A stretch of 64,000 bases of DNA from positions 1-64,000 of the forward strand of contig JAJTUP010000125.1 in the NCBI GenBank assembly GCA_021399435.1, given 5' to 3'. The stretch is from Diaporthe sp. PMI_573. Taxonomy: Eukaryota > Ascomycota > Sordariomycetes > Diaporthales > Diaporthaceae. Numbering within the stretch: position 1 is the stretch's first letter; each line of letters begins with the position of its first letter. This document shows, in pieces, positions 41,534 through 52,885 of this stretch. A model generated the notes under the pieces. It was not told the origin of the DNA. It ran no database searches and saw nothing but the letters and a program-made list of their open reading frames with translations. A program made the translations under genes and the position numbers.

Positions 41534-44194
41534 CTACCATCGAGAACCCAGGTCGGGGTCGGAAGCCTGGACCGCCACATCCCCAGAAGGCAGCGCGACC
41601 TCGTACTCGAGGCCCAGCTTGACGCTCCTGCCGGCGTTGAGCTCGACGTCCCAGCTGACCTCGCCGCCCTTCTTGAGCGTGGCGGTGGCCTTGCCCCAGT
41701 CCTTGGCACTGCCGCTCTCTTCCCGGACCCCGGCGCTGACGCCGCCGCGCCCCTCGCAGAGGCCGCTGGGGTGCGCGATCTCGACGCGCAGCTTGTCGTC
41801 CTCGCTGACGGGGACCTGGTCGACGACGACGAGGCGGACAGGCTTGGCGCCGCCGCCGCCGTTGGGGGAGGATGATGAGGAGGATGATGAGGAGGACGCG
41901 CCGCGGGTGTTTGTGATGGCGACGGAGCGCCGGTACGCGGTGTTGTTCTCCTTGGAGAAGACGCCGCTCGAGCTGCGCTTGACGTCGGGCTTGGGGTACG
42001 ACACGCGGATGGTCGGGTCCACGCCCAGGCTCATGGTGAACGAGTCGCCCGACGAGCAGCGGGGGAGCGAGGAGCGGCCCATGAAGGTGCCGTCGAGGGT
42101 CAAGCCCACGGGCCCCCGCAGCAGCGACATCTTGCTCGCGTTGCGCAGCTTGGCCTTGAGGAACGCGGCGGGGCGGTACTTGGCCACGACGGTGTGGCTG
42201 AAGGCGACGTTGCTGAACAAAATCCGGGCGACGCGCTGCTTCGAGGCGTTGGTGCTCGGCGCGAGGGTCTTGGTCCCGGGGAGGTCGTAGGTCGTCGTCA
42301 GGCCCGTCTCCTCCATCGCGGACTCCTGGAAGTCGAGAGAGGGCTCGGGCTCGTGGAGCGTGGCCTCGTCGACGACAGCAAGCGCGGAGGATTCCAGGCT
42401 ACCAAATAGTTGAGGGCCTGCGGGAGCGGCTGGGGGAGGTGGGGCGGAGGCTCTGGCGGATCCGAACAATCCACCGCCGGTGCTGGCTTCAGGCTGGGGT
42501 CGCTGAAACAGATTCATTTGCGCTTGTTGCTGTTGCTGTTGCATTTGCTGCTGCATTTGCTGCTGCACCTGTTGCTGCTGCGCAGTCGGCGCCGCGAGAG
42601 CCCGCGCCATCGCAGCTGGATTGGGATTGCCACCAATCAGAGATGCTCCCACTGGAGGTTTACTCTGGGCGGCGTTCATGGACATACACATTCTGGGCTG
42701 TATAAGTTGGTTAGCAATCATTTATGGGATAACCCTATAGGTCCCTTAGGTGGGCAAGCATAAGATCGACTTACCTGGCTCGAGAAAGAACCGAAGGCCC
42801 CCTGCCGTAGGCCGATCAGGTCGGCACCGTGCTTGTCCTGAGATGTAGAGGCAGACGCATTCTGGTACTTGCGCCGCTCTTCCACCTCCTTGATGCTCCT
42901 CGTGATACCGCCATAGCCATGGAAACCACCACCGCCCCTTCCGACCAGCTTGATGCGCCAGGGGACGAGCTTCGGGATGTCGTCTTGCAGGCCTGAGAAG
43001 ACGGCCTGGGACGTGGATAGGATGATCTTGCAGTCCTTCCAAGCCTCCGACGTGTTGTTGGTCAGCTGAGCGTCGAAGAAGAGCATGCCGGTGTTGGCGG
43101 TGGTGTTGAGCTGCAAGTCATAGGATGGAGACCAGAACGCCGAAGAAGTGACGTAGGAGATTGAAATATCGCAGGCTGGGTGAGGGGTCTCAGGGTCCGG
43201 TGATGCAGGATCAGTAGGCTCTTCTGCGACGGGCTTCACGAGGTCGGTCACGGAGGAGACCGAAGACCGGCGGGACGAGATGGGCGTGTAGTGAGTTGCG
43301 TCAAGAGTGATGTGAACAGTGTAGCAAGAGCGTGGCCAGAACTTCTGCTTCTCCTTGCGGATGCGCGTCTTCTCTGCTGCCTTCTTCTGCTGGCGGGCGA
43401 GCGCAATCTGTTCCTTCTTACGCTTGGCCGCCTGTTTCTTGACAGCGGCTTTGGCGCGCTTGTTGTCCTCTTTTCGAACCTGCTCCTTGAGCTTGCTCTC
43501 TTTCTTCCGAAGGCGGTTGACCTCGGCTTGGAGCTCGCGCTGGCGAACCGTTCCATCAATGTGATCCTGGAAGGTCTTGCCCCTCTGCTCGGTATAGACA
43601 TCAACGATCTCGCCGACATCTGTTCCAGACTTGGGCTCAAATTTCTTTCCATACTCCTCCAAGAGGTTCAAACGCTTCTCTGCGCTCGAAACCACCTCGC
43701 CTGCTCGCTTGACATCGTCGAGTACAGCCACGATTTTGTCCTGCACCGCCTTCAATTCTGTCTTGGCGGGGGTGAGAGCATCATCATCGGAACCCTTGGT
43801 CGAAGCTGCTTGATCAGTCTCGTCATCTGAATCGTCTGATTCATCCTTCTCAGAATCAGGGTAAATCTCCTCGAATATTTCTGAGTTTTCGAGCAGCTCG
43901 ACGGATATATCAGAGATAATGGCGGAGCCAGTGCCCTCGACCTTGATGGAGTGCTCGTCGACAGTGGGAGTCAATCCGATGACGGAAATTTGGTTCAATC
44001 CAGGCTAGAAATCGAGTTAATGGTTGGAAATTACTTGGAAAGAATGTCGGATGTGAGGCTAGAGCTCAGCTTTTACATACCTTGAGGATGACGTCTCGGA
44101 TTTCTCGCACGACCTGAGCGCGCGTGGGGAATAGGGTGATGGACCGCGTGGGCAGATCGCGGGTGCGATACTCCCGGGTGTGAGAAGCCTCCAT
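41534..44194 (-). CDS. DUF4139/DUF4140 (mucoidy-inhibitor-like) protein, three exons
   Basis: Exons 44194-44081, 44004-42775 and 42697-41534, with introns of 76 and 77 bp, all in phase; product 835 residues. The N-terminus (TREYRTRDLPTRSITLFPTR) begins the DUF4140 part. A long Lys/Glu/Arg coiled coil follows (residues about 160-250). The beta-rich DUF4139 domain starts near HITLDATHYTPISSRRSSVS and runs through SYVTSSAFWSPSYDLQLN and LFFDAQLTNNTSEAWKD to the C-terminus. A Gln-rich run (CAG/TGC codons) and a Ser run (GASSSSSSSSSSPNGGGG) are low-complexity inserts. The family is widespread in fungi and bacteria; its biochemical role is unknown. Good splice sites and no stops mark this as an intact gene, and it is GC-rich like core genes. 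The protein is probably cytosolic, as no signal peptide is seen. Confidence 0.92.
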
Positions 44195-44682
44195 GATGTC
44201 GGCCGTACTTAATTATGAACCGCGTAGCCGTGAAAGAAACGTTATGAGATGTGGTGATGTGTCCTTGAGATGGTTGTTGATGGATTGGTAGGATGCTAGT
44301 TTGGGTGCCTGCAGCTACAAATTCCAGAAGTTTTATAGTGTTGTAACCTACACCGTTTGTAGGGACCCACACTCGTACAAGCGTTTAGAAACGGATGTTC
44401 CTCAAGTGTCGCGTTTCGGGTGAGTGTTTGCGGGCAAAATTAAATGTTTGTCAGCAGAGGATCAAGTTTCGTGTGGTGGGTGCGGTCCTTGTGCCCCCTC
44501 ACGCTTCCTGTCAGCCAATCGCACAAGGATCTAAGAGTCTCCGTCCTGCTGAGGATCCGATCGCGCAACCCATTTCTCCTCTCCTCACTCAATCATCAGC
44601 ATAACAAGCTTCATCTGACTCTGCCAAAAATTACCTCAACATACCCAAGCGACGACAGCCTTGAGAACAATAATCTTTTGAG
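44195..44682. promoter_or_regulatory. Divergent promoter region, DUF4139 and F-box genes
   Basis: About 490 bp between the two divergently transcribed genes. It contains a CCAAT box at 44515-44519 (gtcagccaatcgcac), and pyrimidine-rich stretches before the F-box ATG. Shared regulation is possible but not shown. Confidence 0.45.
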
Positions 44683-45891
44683 ATGGTGCAAAAATTTCGA
44701 CTCGCAGCCCCCCGAGCGGAGAGGGCCATACCTCACGGCCGCAAGTTCCGAGATTTCCTCTTGGACGGGTCAGCCGCGGTGCTTGTACGCCTCCTCGCCG
44801 TCCCTGTTAAGCCGCAGATTCCCCAACCTATGCCAGCAAATTCCCGAAACGACCGTTGTGCCACCCAGACTGCCTCCGGCCACTCGTTCCTGGAGACCCC
44901 GATGGACGGACAAGTGAAGCGCAAAGCCGATGGCGAGCTGCTTGCCGGCTCCCCACCACACAAGAGGCAAGCGAAAACCCAAGGTGGTCACGATGCTCTC
45001 ACTTTTTCCGATCTCCCCGTGGAGGTTCACCAGCTTGTCTTTGATCACATCGAGTTTATCGAAGACGCCGTCTGCCTCGGTCTCGCGAGCCGATACTTCT
45101 GGACCTTCGCTCGAGATTGCCTTAACGCCTATTATATGTCGTTGCGGGGACAATGGGCGGGTGAGAATATCGTCTGTGTGGGAGAAGACACTAAACCGGA
45201 CGACTATCCTCCCCATCTATTCTCGGACGAGGAGCTGGATGAATTGCGTCAAGAGAGGAATAACGTGTTGATTGACGACGACGTGCTCCCATACGTATCA
45301 TGCGATGAACCATTTACGCTTTACCACTTTGCCCTTCCTTCCGTTTCCGATACACAAGAAGTCGGCGATCTCTACGCGGAGTCGTCACGCATATATTCTC
45401 ACTGCAGAAACCGAAGCAAAGACGAAGATTCAGCACTTCAGGCCACGTATTCGGAAGTAGTCGTTACAGAGTCGAGATACTACCCCAAAGACCAGCCGTG
45501 GATTCTTCGAAACCTGACGACAAAGGAATTTGTCCGCCCGGAACCCATCGCCATAGACCCGGCATACATCTGTGGTCCCAATATCAGGATTTTGGGCTTC
45601 GGCGAAGTTGTCTTGTCACGCATCTGCTGGTCAACCTCCCCACCTGTCGATATGAACCCTAGGACGTTTACCCCGAGGGGAATATGGGCAGGGCATCGCT
45701 TCGACATCACTACGCTGGCGAGGCACGAGAGCGAGACCGAGAGTGCGGAATGGAGCGATGTAAGCAGCGAGGTTGCAAAGGAAATTGCCGACATCTGGGC
45801 GGGTGAATACGGCGCCGATCTGCGTCAGGACCTCTGCTACTGGTATCAGAAACGACCAAATAGAAATTACCACGACGTGATCCCTCCTTAG
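44683..45891 (+). CDS. F-box-like protein
   Basis: A single-exon frame of 402 residues. An F-box-type motif occurs at residues about 105-145: LTFSDLPVEVHQLVFDHIEF followed by LASRYFWTFARDCL. F-box proteins recruit substrates to SCF ubiquitin ligases. The rest has no repeats such as WD40 or LRR; it ends with a conserved-looking Trp-rich part (IWAGHRFDITTL, YWYQKRPNRNYHD). The nuclear-type basic cluster KRKADGELLAGSPPHKRQAK precedes the F-box. The true start may be one of several in-frame ATGs (44683, 44830, 44902). Confidence 0.7.
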   Translation: MVQKFRLAAPRAERAIPHGRKFRDFLLDGSAAVLVRLLAVPVKPQIPQPMPANSRNDRCATQTASGHSFLETPMDGQVKRKADGELLAGSPPHKRQAKTQGGHDALTFSDLPVEVHQLVFDHIEFIEDAVCLGLASRYFWTFARDCLNAYYMSLRGQWAGENIVCVGEDTKPDDYPPHLFSDEELDELRQERNNVLIDDDVLPYVSCDEPFTLYHFALPSVSDTQEVGDLYAESSRIYSHCRNRSKDEDSALQATYSEVVVTESRYYPKDQPWILRNLTTKEFVRPEPIAIDPAYICGPNIRILGFGEVVLSRICWSTSPPVDMNPRTFTPRGIWAGHRFDITTLARHESETESAEWSDVSSEVAKEIADIWAGEYGADLRQDLCYWYQKRPNRNYHDVIPP

Positions 45892-46062
45892 ATCTCCGAG
45901 AGCGGAGCATCTTCTTTGGCGGTGGGCTCTGTCGACTCCGGCTACTAATCCGGATGCAGTGTGCCTAACAGGGATTAGTAGTCTGACAGAGAGAAGACGG
46001 CATCAATACTCAGGACGTACGCCGATGGCTCTGATCAGAACCACGATGTAAAGGCTGGGCGT

Positions 46063-48507
46063 TTGTCGTCGTCGAAGGAGCGAAGGAGGGAAGGAGGGTA
46101 TAGAGAGATTAAGTTTATTTATACATATCTAACTCTTCGCCAACTCACAGAAACCGAACTCCGGCGACTTCATCGCCGCTTCGGGCACCCGGCGGTTGAC
46201 CGCCTAAACCGCCTGCTCAAAGACGCCGGCCACGACCCCGACCCGGCTATTCTAGAGACGATTAGCCAGTTCTGCCACCAGTGCCAGCTAAAAGGGGCAT
46301 CCCCCAGAAGGTTCAAGTTCACGCTGAAGGACGACTGCGACTTTAACTATGAAGTCTTCGTCGATGTGCTATACTTAGACGGCGAGCCCGTTCTTCACGT
46401 CGTCGACGGGGGCACCTCCTTCCAAGCAGGAAGATTCCTCCCTTCTCTTTCCACAAAAGACACATGGGAAGCCCTACGGGCGGCGTGGATTGACACATAC
46501 CTCGGCCCGCCAGATCACTTAGTTCACGATGCCGGAACCAACTTTGCCTCATCAGAATTCCGAAATGAGGCGAAGTTCATGGGAATCACGTGCAGACAAG
46601 CGCCCACGGAAGCATATTGGTCAGTCGGCAAGGTCGAACGATATCACGGGCCTCTCCGCCGTGCTTTTGAGATACTGACCGCGGAAATCGGCACAATCTG
46701 CTCAAAAGAAGCCGTCCTCCAAATGGCCTTCAAAGCCGTCAACGACACAGCCGGCCCGGACGGCCTCATTCCGACCCTCCTAGTCTTCGGCGCCTTTCCA
46801 CGGATTAACTTGGACTCGCCCCCTACACCGTCGACACTCAAAAGGGCGGAAGCCGTCGCCAAAGCAATGCGCGCCCTCCGCAAGCACCGCGCTGAGCGGC
46901 AAGTCAGGGATGCCCTCGCGGCCCGTAACGGGCCAGACACTAGCGACGTTCTGTCAGCACCTCTTCATTCAGAAATGCTCGTCTGGCGCGAAAAAGACGG
47001 CTGGCAAGGGCCGTACAACCTCGTGGCCGTCGACGACCACGATGTCACACTTGATCTCCCCAACGGACCAGTCAAATTCCGCTCAACGGCTGTCAAGAGA
47101 TACCTACGGGACAGCCAACAAGGAACGGAGCTAGAAGCCATCCCGGAGGAGATCAAAGACACGATAGTGGTGCAGACGGCACCTCCGGCGCCGGAACCCG
47201 TACTTCCGCGCCGGCGAGGCCGGACCACAAAAGAAAAGCTGCCAGCAGTAACGTTTATGACCAAAAAGGAAGAGGACAACTACAACGTGGCACTCAGACT
47301 TCGCCAGGAAGGCATTATCAACACGGCAGGCAAAGCTTTCGAAGCCTCTGACAGCAAAGAAATAGACGACCTTCTCGCACAAGATGTCTTCCGCTTCGAA
47401 CGGTACAACCCGCGAATACACACAGGCCGGCTCTTCCGCTCCCGAATGGTACGGGAAGTGAAGAACAAGGAACACTTCCCTATAGAAAAGTCACGTCTAG
47501 TGATCCAAGGGCACAACGACCGGGACAAAGAACAGATCCTCACCCAGTCGCCAACGAAGAGGGTCAGCCAGCGGCTTCTTCTCGCTATCACACCAAGCCT
47601 GTGGACCAGCGAAGGATACCACCTAGAGCTGCGGGACATCACCCAAGCGTACCCGCAAGCCAAATCAACGCTTCAAAGAGACGTTCTGGCCCAGCTGCCC
47701 TCGGAAATGGCCGAACGGTACCCTCCACAGACAATCATGCGGGTTATTCGCCCACTATACGGAATCGCCGAATCAGGCGTACACTGGTGGATCACGTACC
47801 ACAAACACCACCGCGAGAAGCTATCTATGCAGGTGTCAACGTACGACCCGTGCCTCCTCATCACCACCGGTGGCAAAGAAGGGTTCGGAATGGTGGGTAT
47901 GCAGACAGACGACACCTTGATTCTGGCTAGCACTCCCTTCTCGGCCTTGGAAGAAGAGGAGATTCAGGAGGCACGCATTCGAGGAAAACCAAAGAAATCA
48001 CTCTCACCGGCAGCCCCGTTTGACTTCAACGGCACCAACCTTACCGCCGACGACGACGGAAGCATTCAAGTACGTCAGAAGGGCCAAGGGACGAAAATCG
48101 ACATCGTCAACCAACTCGATCTCAGCGACGAGGATCTCAAGTGCCTCCAAGCCGGTTTTCCGCTGAACGAAAAGGTTGTCAACGCTGTCTTGCACATCTT
48201 GGTGACTCTTGCGCCATCTATTGTCACGGCTGTTGAATCTTTTGCCGATATTGCTCCTGACACAACAAGACGCCGTCTTCAAGCTCCGAATGCGTCAGGC
48301 CCTCGGAAGTTCATCCTTATTCCCATCCACAACCCCACTTCTGGTTCATCCAAAGGTCGCTGGGTCCTGGCCGTGATCAGCTTTGGCGTCCTCCGAATAC
48401 TGGATTCCTCACCAACGCACAGCGATACCGAATTCGCTGACGAGAAAATCAAGACTCTTTTCCCTGGCTGCGAATTCAGCCGGCATGATAATGATGAGGA
48501 GTATTAG
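46063..48507 (+). mobile_element. Copia integrase-RT fused to a Ulp1-like protease fragment
   Basis: One uninterrupted 814-residue frame. It starts in GAG-pre-integrase (HRRFGHPAVDRL..CHQCQLKG), then integrase (VDVLYLDG, HDAGTNFAS, VGKVERYHG as D, D, E), then copia reverse transcriptase with active site MQTDDTL. Homology to the 30.7-kb element ends at QKGQ (about 48086); RNase H is absent. From about 48115 the frame continues as the first part of a Ulp1/C48 SUMO-type protease: LSDEDLKCLQ, PLNEKVVNAVLHIL, FILIPIHNP, GRWVLAVI and ILDSSP. The catalytic His of HWVLAV is Arg here, and the Gln and Cys residues lie beyond the end. Neither half can work fully. Gag and protease are missing 5', no LTRs were seen, and the ORF's first residues (46063-46135) are not copia-like. 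Confidence 0.85.
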
Positions 48508-48719
48508 AAACCCTAGTAGCTATAAGACTGACGCTGATTGCCTGTTGCGTAAAATCCTTCTTTGCTGTTTCAACGTTTTGATTTTAACCCCGTCACCAGA
48601 CTTAGAAATGCGGCGACAGCCCCAGCTATCCAGTTAACAGGACATGAAACAGTAGCAACTAAGGCTTGCTGTGTCTTCAATGTAGTGGTGAAATATATAG
48701 ACCCTGAAAGTGCGGCTTA
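48508..48719. other. Flank of chimeric copia ORF
   Basis: Non-coding, AT-richer stretch between the chimeric ORF and repeat copy C. Nothing recognised. Confidence 0.4.
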
Positions 48720-49040
48720 AATTGCGAAGCACAAGACCGTCGGGCGAGAAGGCGGCAGGGCAGATCGACCGGCTATAGCCTGCCTCATACCCCAGACCCG
48801 GGCCGAATTTTGATGCCGGTGTCGGACCGTCGGGGCCTGCTGCTTGTCTGACGCGACGGCCTTCACATGACCAGGTTGAGATGCGGGTCATCGGATTGGG
48901 GGCCTAGGATTGAGGTGGGGAAGCTCTTCTGCAAAGTACAAATGAAAAGGACCATCATCTCGCCAAAAAATACCGGGATTTCGTTGGTCAATCCGACACT
49001 TGGCAAGGGAACGCAAGGAAAAATGTGAGTGGAGACGATC
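48720..49040 (+). repeat. Dispersed repeat, copy C
   Basis: Carries gatcgaccggctatagcctg, the gtgtcggaccgtcgg segment, cttcacatgaccagg, gagatgcgggtcatc and the catctcgccaaaaaatacc block. It matches copy D over nearly its whole length and copy B in reverse. Confidence 0.85.
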
Positions 49041-50359
49041 AGCCTAGGGCAGATATTCGTCCTGCGACCATCCTCGTCAGCTTGCAAGCTTCTTCCCTGT
49101 ACAGTAGTAGCGTGCGGCTGGCACAACAGTTGAAGCCTCGAAATTCGGCGGGATCAACCACGACCATGGTGCAAACTGATACTGTACAGTCAAATGTCTA
49201 GCTTCAACAGAAGTTGTAGTACCAGCTGTCTTAAATGCTAGCCTAAATTTTGAAGGGTGTGATAGCCTACATCTTGGTTTCGGAGCGTCTAGACCCCCTG
49301 CATTCCAAGTCGTGCCCAATCAAACAGGTGCCGATACCTTCCAGGTAACGCTTAGCTCCATGAGCTCCTGGATATAAAAAACAGGCCGCTCTCCCAGGTT
49401 GGGAACTGACTTGCTTATCTTACTTGAGGATCAAGGAGTGTACTGTACTGTACATACACCTAAGCATAAGAAGCAACAAGAATAGCCACTCTGAGGGTGC
49501 AAATGTTGACGGCCGCGGCCGGGTGGCAGTCCAGGCTCTGGTCCACTTGGCTACATCTGGAAGGATTCAATAAGCGATAGGCAGCAATGTTACAGGACTC
49601 CACATCCCAGAATGGGACGGAGTCTCGGGGATGGTGCGATCGATGCTCAACAACGCAGCGATGGACGCCGCGTGGCGAGTTGGATGCTACTTTTGAAGGT
49701 AAGTGTCCTGGCCGGGAGGGCCAATAAACCTCTCAGTATTTGCTCTGCACTATTTAGGTAACTTTTTCTCTACACTAACCCTATTGTGTATATCCACCTG
49801 CTGCTTCGAATCCAGAGGACACTGCGGGCCGTATCGGCCGGGCAGCTGGAGCGTGCTCGTTTTATCCGCTTCAGCAGGGTGTCGAGAACAAGCTGGCGAA
49901 CAGGAGGATTTGAGCAAGGGTCGGACACATTCCCTGTCCACGCTAAACCCTATTTGTACTATTGTTCCGATCACCTTGCCGAGTACCCTAGTGACCAACG
50001 TGCAGTTTTGGTCGTGAATGCGGGCTGTGCCTCTCTACTCTTCTGCCAACAGTCTGTGCGCATCTCAATGACTGCTTTAGTGCATCCATTAGACAGCGGA
50101 CCAGTGGACGGGGTAAAAGCTCAGTACCCAAACTGACGGTCGACGCTGTAAACATGAGCTGCTGACCTCTTGCTATTATACACAATTGCATAGACTACAT
50201 CTCAAGGCTGAGCCAATGCTAGAACTTTGGAAGGGGTGGGCTTGCTACGGAACCGCAAGTAGAAAGCACTGGGGGTATCAGTGTGTACAATACGATCAAT
50301 AATGGATGATAGGGGCATCTAGATGAGGCTGGGAGGAGAGCAGGACGGCCAGAGACAAA
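49041..50359. other. Region between repeat copies C and D
   Basis: Short overlapping frames at 49.70-50.14 kb on both strands have no motif. A ctgtactgtac stretch lies near 49.44 kb. No supported gene. Confidence 0.4.
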
Positions 50360-50700
50360 ATGGCAGGGGCGACAAGGCGGCACGGTGGATCGACCGGCTA
50401 TAGCCTGCCCCTGCGTGCATCCGATGCTCCAGAGCCGGGCCGAATTGTCACTCGATGCTGATGCCAGTGTCGGGCCGTTGGATCTTCCCTGCTTCTCAGA
50501 AGCGCAGGCCTTCACATGACCAGGTCGAGATGCGGGTCATCCGATTGGGGACCTAAGTGTGAGGTGGGGAAACTCCTGTAAGGTACCAATGGAAAGGACC
50601 GTCATCTCGCCAAAGATACCGGGGTTTTGTTGGTCAATTCGACACTTGGCAATGGAGCCTGAGGAAGATTGTGACTAGAGACAATCAGCCTAGGGCAGAT
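50360..50700 (+). repeat. Dispersed repeat, copy D
   Basis: The longest copy. It has the same order of blocks as copy C, with substitutions spread evenly and small indels. No open frame. Its middle matches copy B in inverse orientation, including the cgatgctgatgccagtgtcg segment. Confidence 0.85.
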
Positions 50701-51169
50701 GTGACATTGGTACGATAACTGCTGACAGAAGGAATGAGTTGAAAAAACACCTTATTCTCGATAGTTGAGGCCTGCATACAGTAGCACGAGGTTGTGTCTG
50801 TTGGGCTAGGTTCAGGTTATATTCCATATACTCTCGACTATAGGTTTTCCTACTTCAGCGTACCTGTTGTCAAATTGCATCGCACATAATTGGTTCGCAT
50901 GAGATGCAAAAGAAGAAGAAGCGGGCTGACGAAACGAGAAACCTGAGAAAACAGTGTTGCAACACACCCGCCGAGTACCCCTGTAAGAATGCTGCCTGTT
51001 CACGGCTTAAGCATGACATTCCTCGGCCCTGCTCCGATCCTTTCTTGGTAAGGATGGGAGAAATCATCAATCTCTTCGAGAACACAGAGCTTGAGATTGG
51101 TGGAAGCGAATCGCGCTGCCACCTACTCGAAGGTACGTTTAAGCTTAGTTGGGAAACAATGGTAAACAC

Positions 51170-51330
51170 AGCCACCTTCACATGACCAGATTCAGATGCC
51201 GCTCATGCAGTTGGGAGGTCGCGAATGGCCCGGGGGGGGGGCGGCGCGCGTAGAGGACGTCATGTGCAAAGTACTGATGTAACTAAAGGACATTGATCTC
51301 CCCAAAACAGTCCTTGGCAAGATGAATTAA
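51170..51330 (+). repeat. Dispersed repeat, copy E
   Basis: Starts at ccttcacatgaccag, continues with agatgccgctcatgcagttg and a G-run near 51232-51241, and ends near ctccccaaaacagtccttgg. It resembles copy A more than C and D. Confidence 0.65.
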
Positions 51331-51802
51331 TAAGAAGGAGCAGCAGCCAGGGTTGGAAGGCTTCCCAATCAAAATGGCTACCATTCCGCTGGGTCGGCCT
51401 GATTACATGATAAAAATATGTTTCTATACCTTGCAGGTGATTGATTGAACCAACCACATATACCTACATACTATGCTGCCCCTAGTTGCGGCTCAGTTGC
51501 TACAAAGGGAACCAACATACAATCCTTCCCTTGTAATGGGGGGTAGACACTCAATAATTTTGCGGCAAGCTCTTCTAATGCGCTCTGACTTAGGTGATGA
51601 CCGGACAGAAGTACGCTAAGTGGTGCAACTGGCCTGCCTCTGTTGGTTGTGCTTCACAGTCGAGTGATGGATTCGAGCACTGCCGATACATAAATCGGAA
51701 CGATTGATTTCAAAGCTTGAGAAACTACGCCATGGTTGTCCCAAGTCCACGCGGAAACTCGATCACTACGTTTGTTGATTTATAAAACCCCCAAGTTCCA
51801 TA
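51331..51802. other. Clr5 gene upstream region
   Basis: No supported gene. The last 100 bp contain the probable promoter of the Clr5 gene (a tttataaaacc TATA-like stretch about 20 bp before the ATG). Confidence 0.4.
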
Positions 51803-52885
51803 ATGTCATTTTCATCTAATTTGGGAAGTTATGCCAACTGGAGCGACTTGGATAGCAGACAAGTTGATATACCAGACATTGCGAATCCTTGCAGAGACAT
51901 TTCTGGCGAGTACCCAGATGCATTTATAGCAGAAACGGAGTTGAACTGCCCCTTTGCGACAACTCTGCCAATGACGAACATGCAGAGTTCAGTCACCTCT
52001 GCGAAGGACTGTGTTGTCGGAGCAGAGATCTCCTCTGAATCACCACAGAGGAATACTCGACGCAAAAAATACGCTGACAAGAACGATTGGGAATTCCACC
52101 GAGAAAGGATAAGCAAAATGTACAGGGTGATGAAGTTAAAGGATGTCCTGGCATTCATGGAAAAAACCCACGAGTTCTTTGCTACCGAAAAGATGTACAA
52201 AGACCGTTTCAAAATGTGGGGAGTTGAGAAGAATGTTACAGCTAAACGGGTACAGGGGGCACTACAACGCGCAGAGGGATCCAGTCCAGCTGTAACAGGC
52301 GATTTTGACGCATCAGACAATACCAAAATCCAGAAATACGTTCGCAGAAGATCGGCTGGACTTGGTAAATTGTCTCCAGAGGATCGACGTCGCGCTAGAA
52401 GCCTATTCGCACCAGACGAGAGTAAGCGTGCCCATGGAAATGAGAGGCACAGCAGCGGCAAGTATCACCCGACTGCATGCCAGGCTGATCGGGAAATCGA
52501 GCAACCACTGCAGAATACGATTATTGCAGAGGCCCAAGTCTCCCACACTCAGGACGCGCAACAATCCACTCATGGCTTTTTCGCCGGTCATACATCAGCC
52601 TATCCACTTATGGCTTCTGTGCCTTTCGACAATCATCAAGCGCCTCTAGATTCTGGTACAACCCAGCTAGATATTCGGGAAAGACTGTACTCGGGCTATT
52701 CTTCAGTATATCAGCCAAGTCCATCCGGTGTTGGTAACGATGTCCTTGTGGCAGGGCAGTCATGGACACAGCCGCAGTCTTCAGTCTATGCTGGCACCCC
52801 TACAACATGGTGGACAGGGACTTCGTTTGAACAGATGCCGGAGGAACCACAGACACTATACCAGCAACTCAATCAGTATAGCTAG
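51803..52885 (+). CDS. Clr5-domain protein, 360 residues
   Basis: A single-exon frame starting MSFSSNLGSYAN. The Clr5 domain at residues about 85-140 reads KKYADKNDWEFHRERISKMY, VLAFMEKTHEFF, ATEKMYKDRFKMWGVEKNV. The basic motif IQKYVRRRSAGLGKLSPEDR follows, as in the 19.7-kb gene. The C-terminal half is Ser/Gln/Tyr-rich and unrelated to the helical C-terminus of the other gene, and the protein is about 200 residues shorter. Likely a nuclear DNA-associated protein by domain; function unknown. No disruption seen. Confidence 0.85.
   Translation: MSFSSNLGSYANWSDLDSRQVDIPDIANPCRDISGEYPDAFIAETELNCPFATTLPMTNMQSSVTSAKDCVVGAEISSESPQRNTRRKKYADKNDWEFHRERISKMYRVMKLKDVLAFMEKTHEFFATEKMYKDRFKMWGVEKNVTAKRVQGALQRAEGSSPAVTGDFDASDNTKIQKYVRRRSAGLGKLSPEDRRRARSLFAPDESKRAHGNERHSSGKYHPTACQADREIEQPLQNTIIAEAQVSHTQDAQQSTHGFFAGHTSAYPLMASVPFDNHQAPLDSGTTQLDIRERLYSGYSSVYQPSPSGVGNDVLVAGQSWTQPQSSVYAGTPTTWWTGTSFEQMPEEPQTLYQQLNQYS

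Noticed and set aside
41331..42290. Plus-strand 319-residue frame
   Set aside because: Antisense to the DUF4139 exon 3; Ser/Pro/Leu composition is the expected shadow of that exon.
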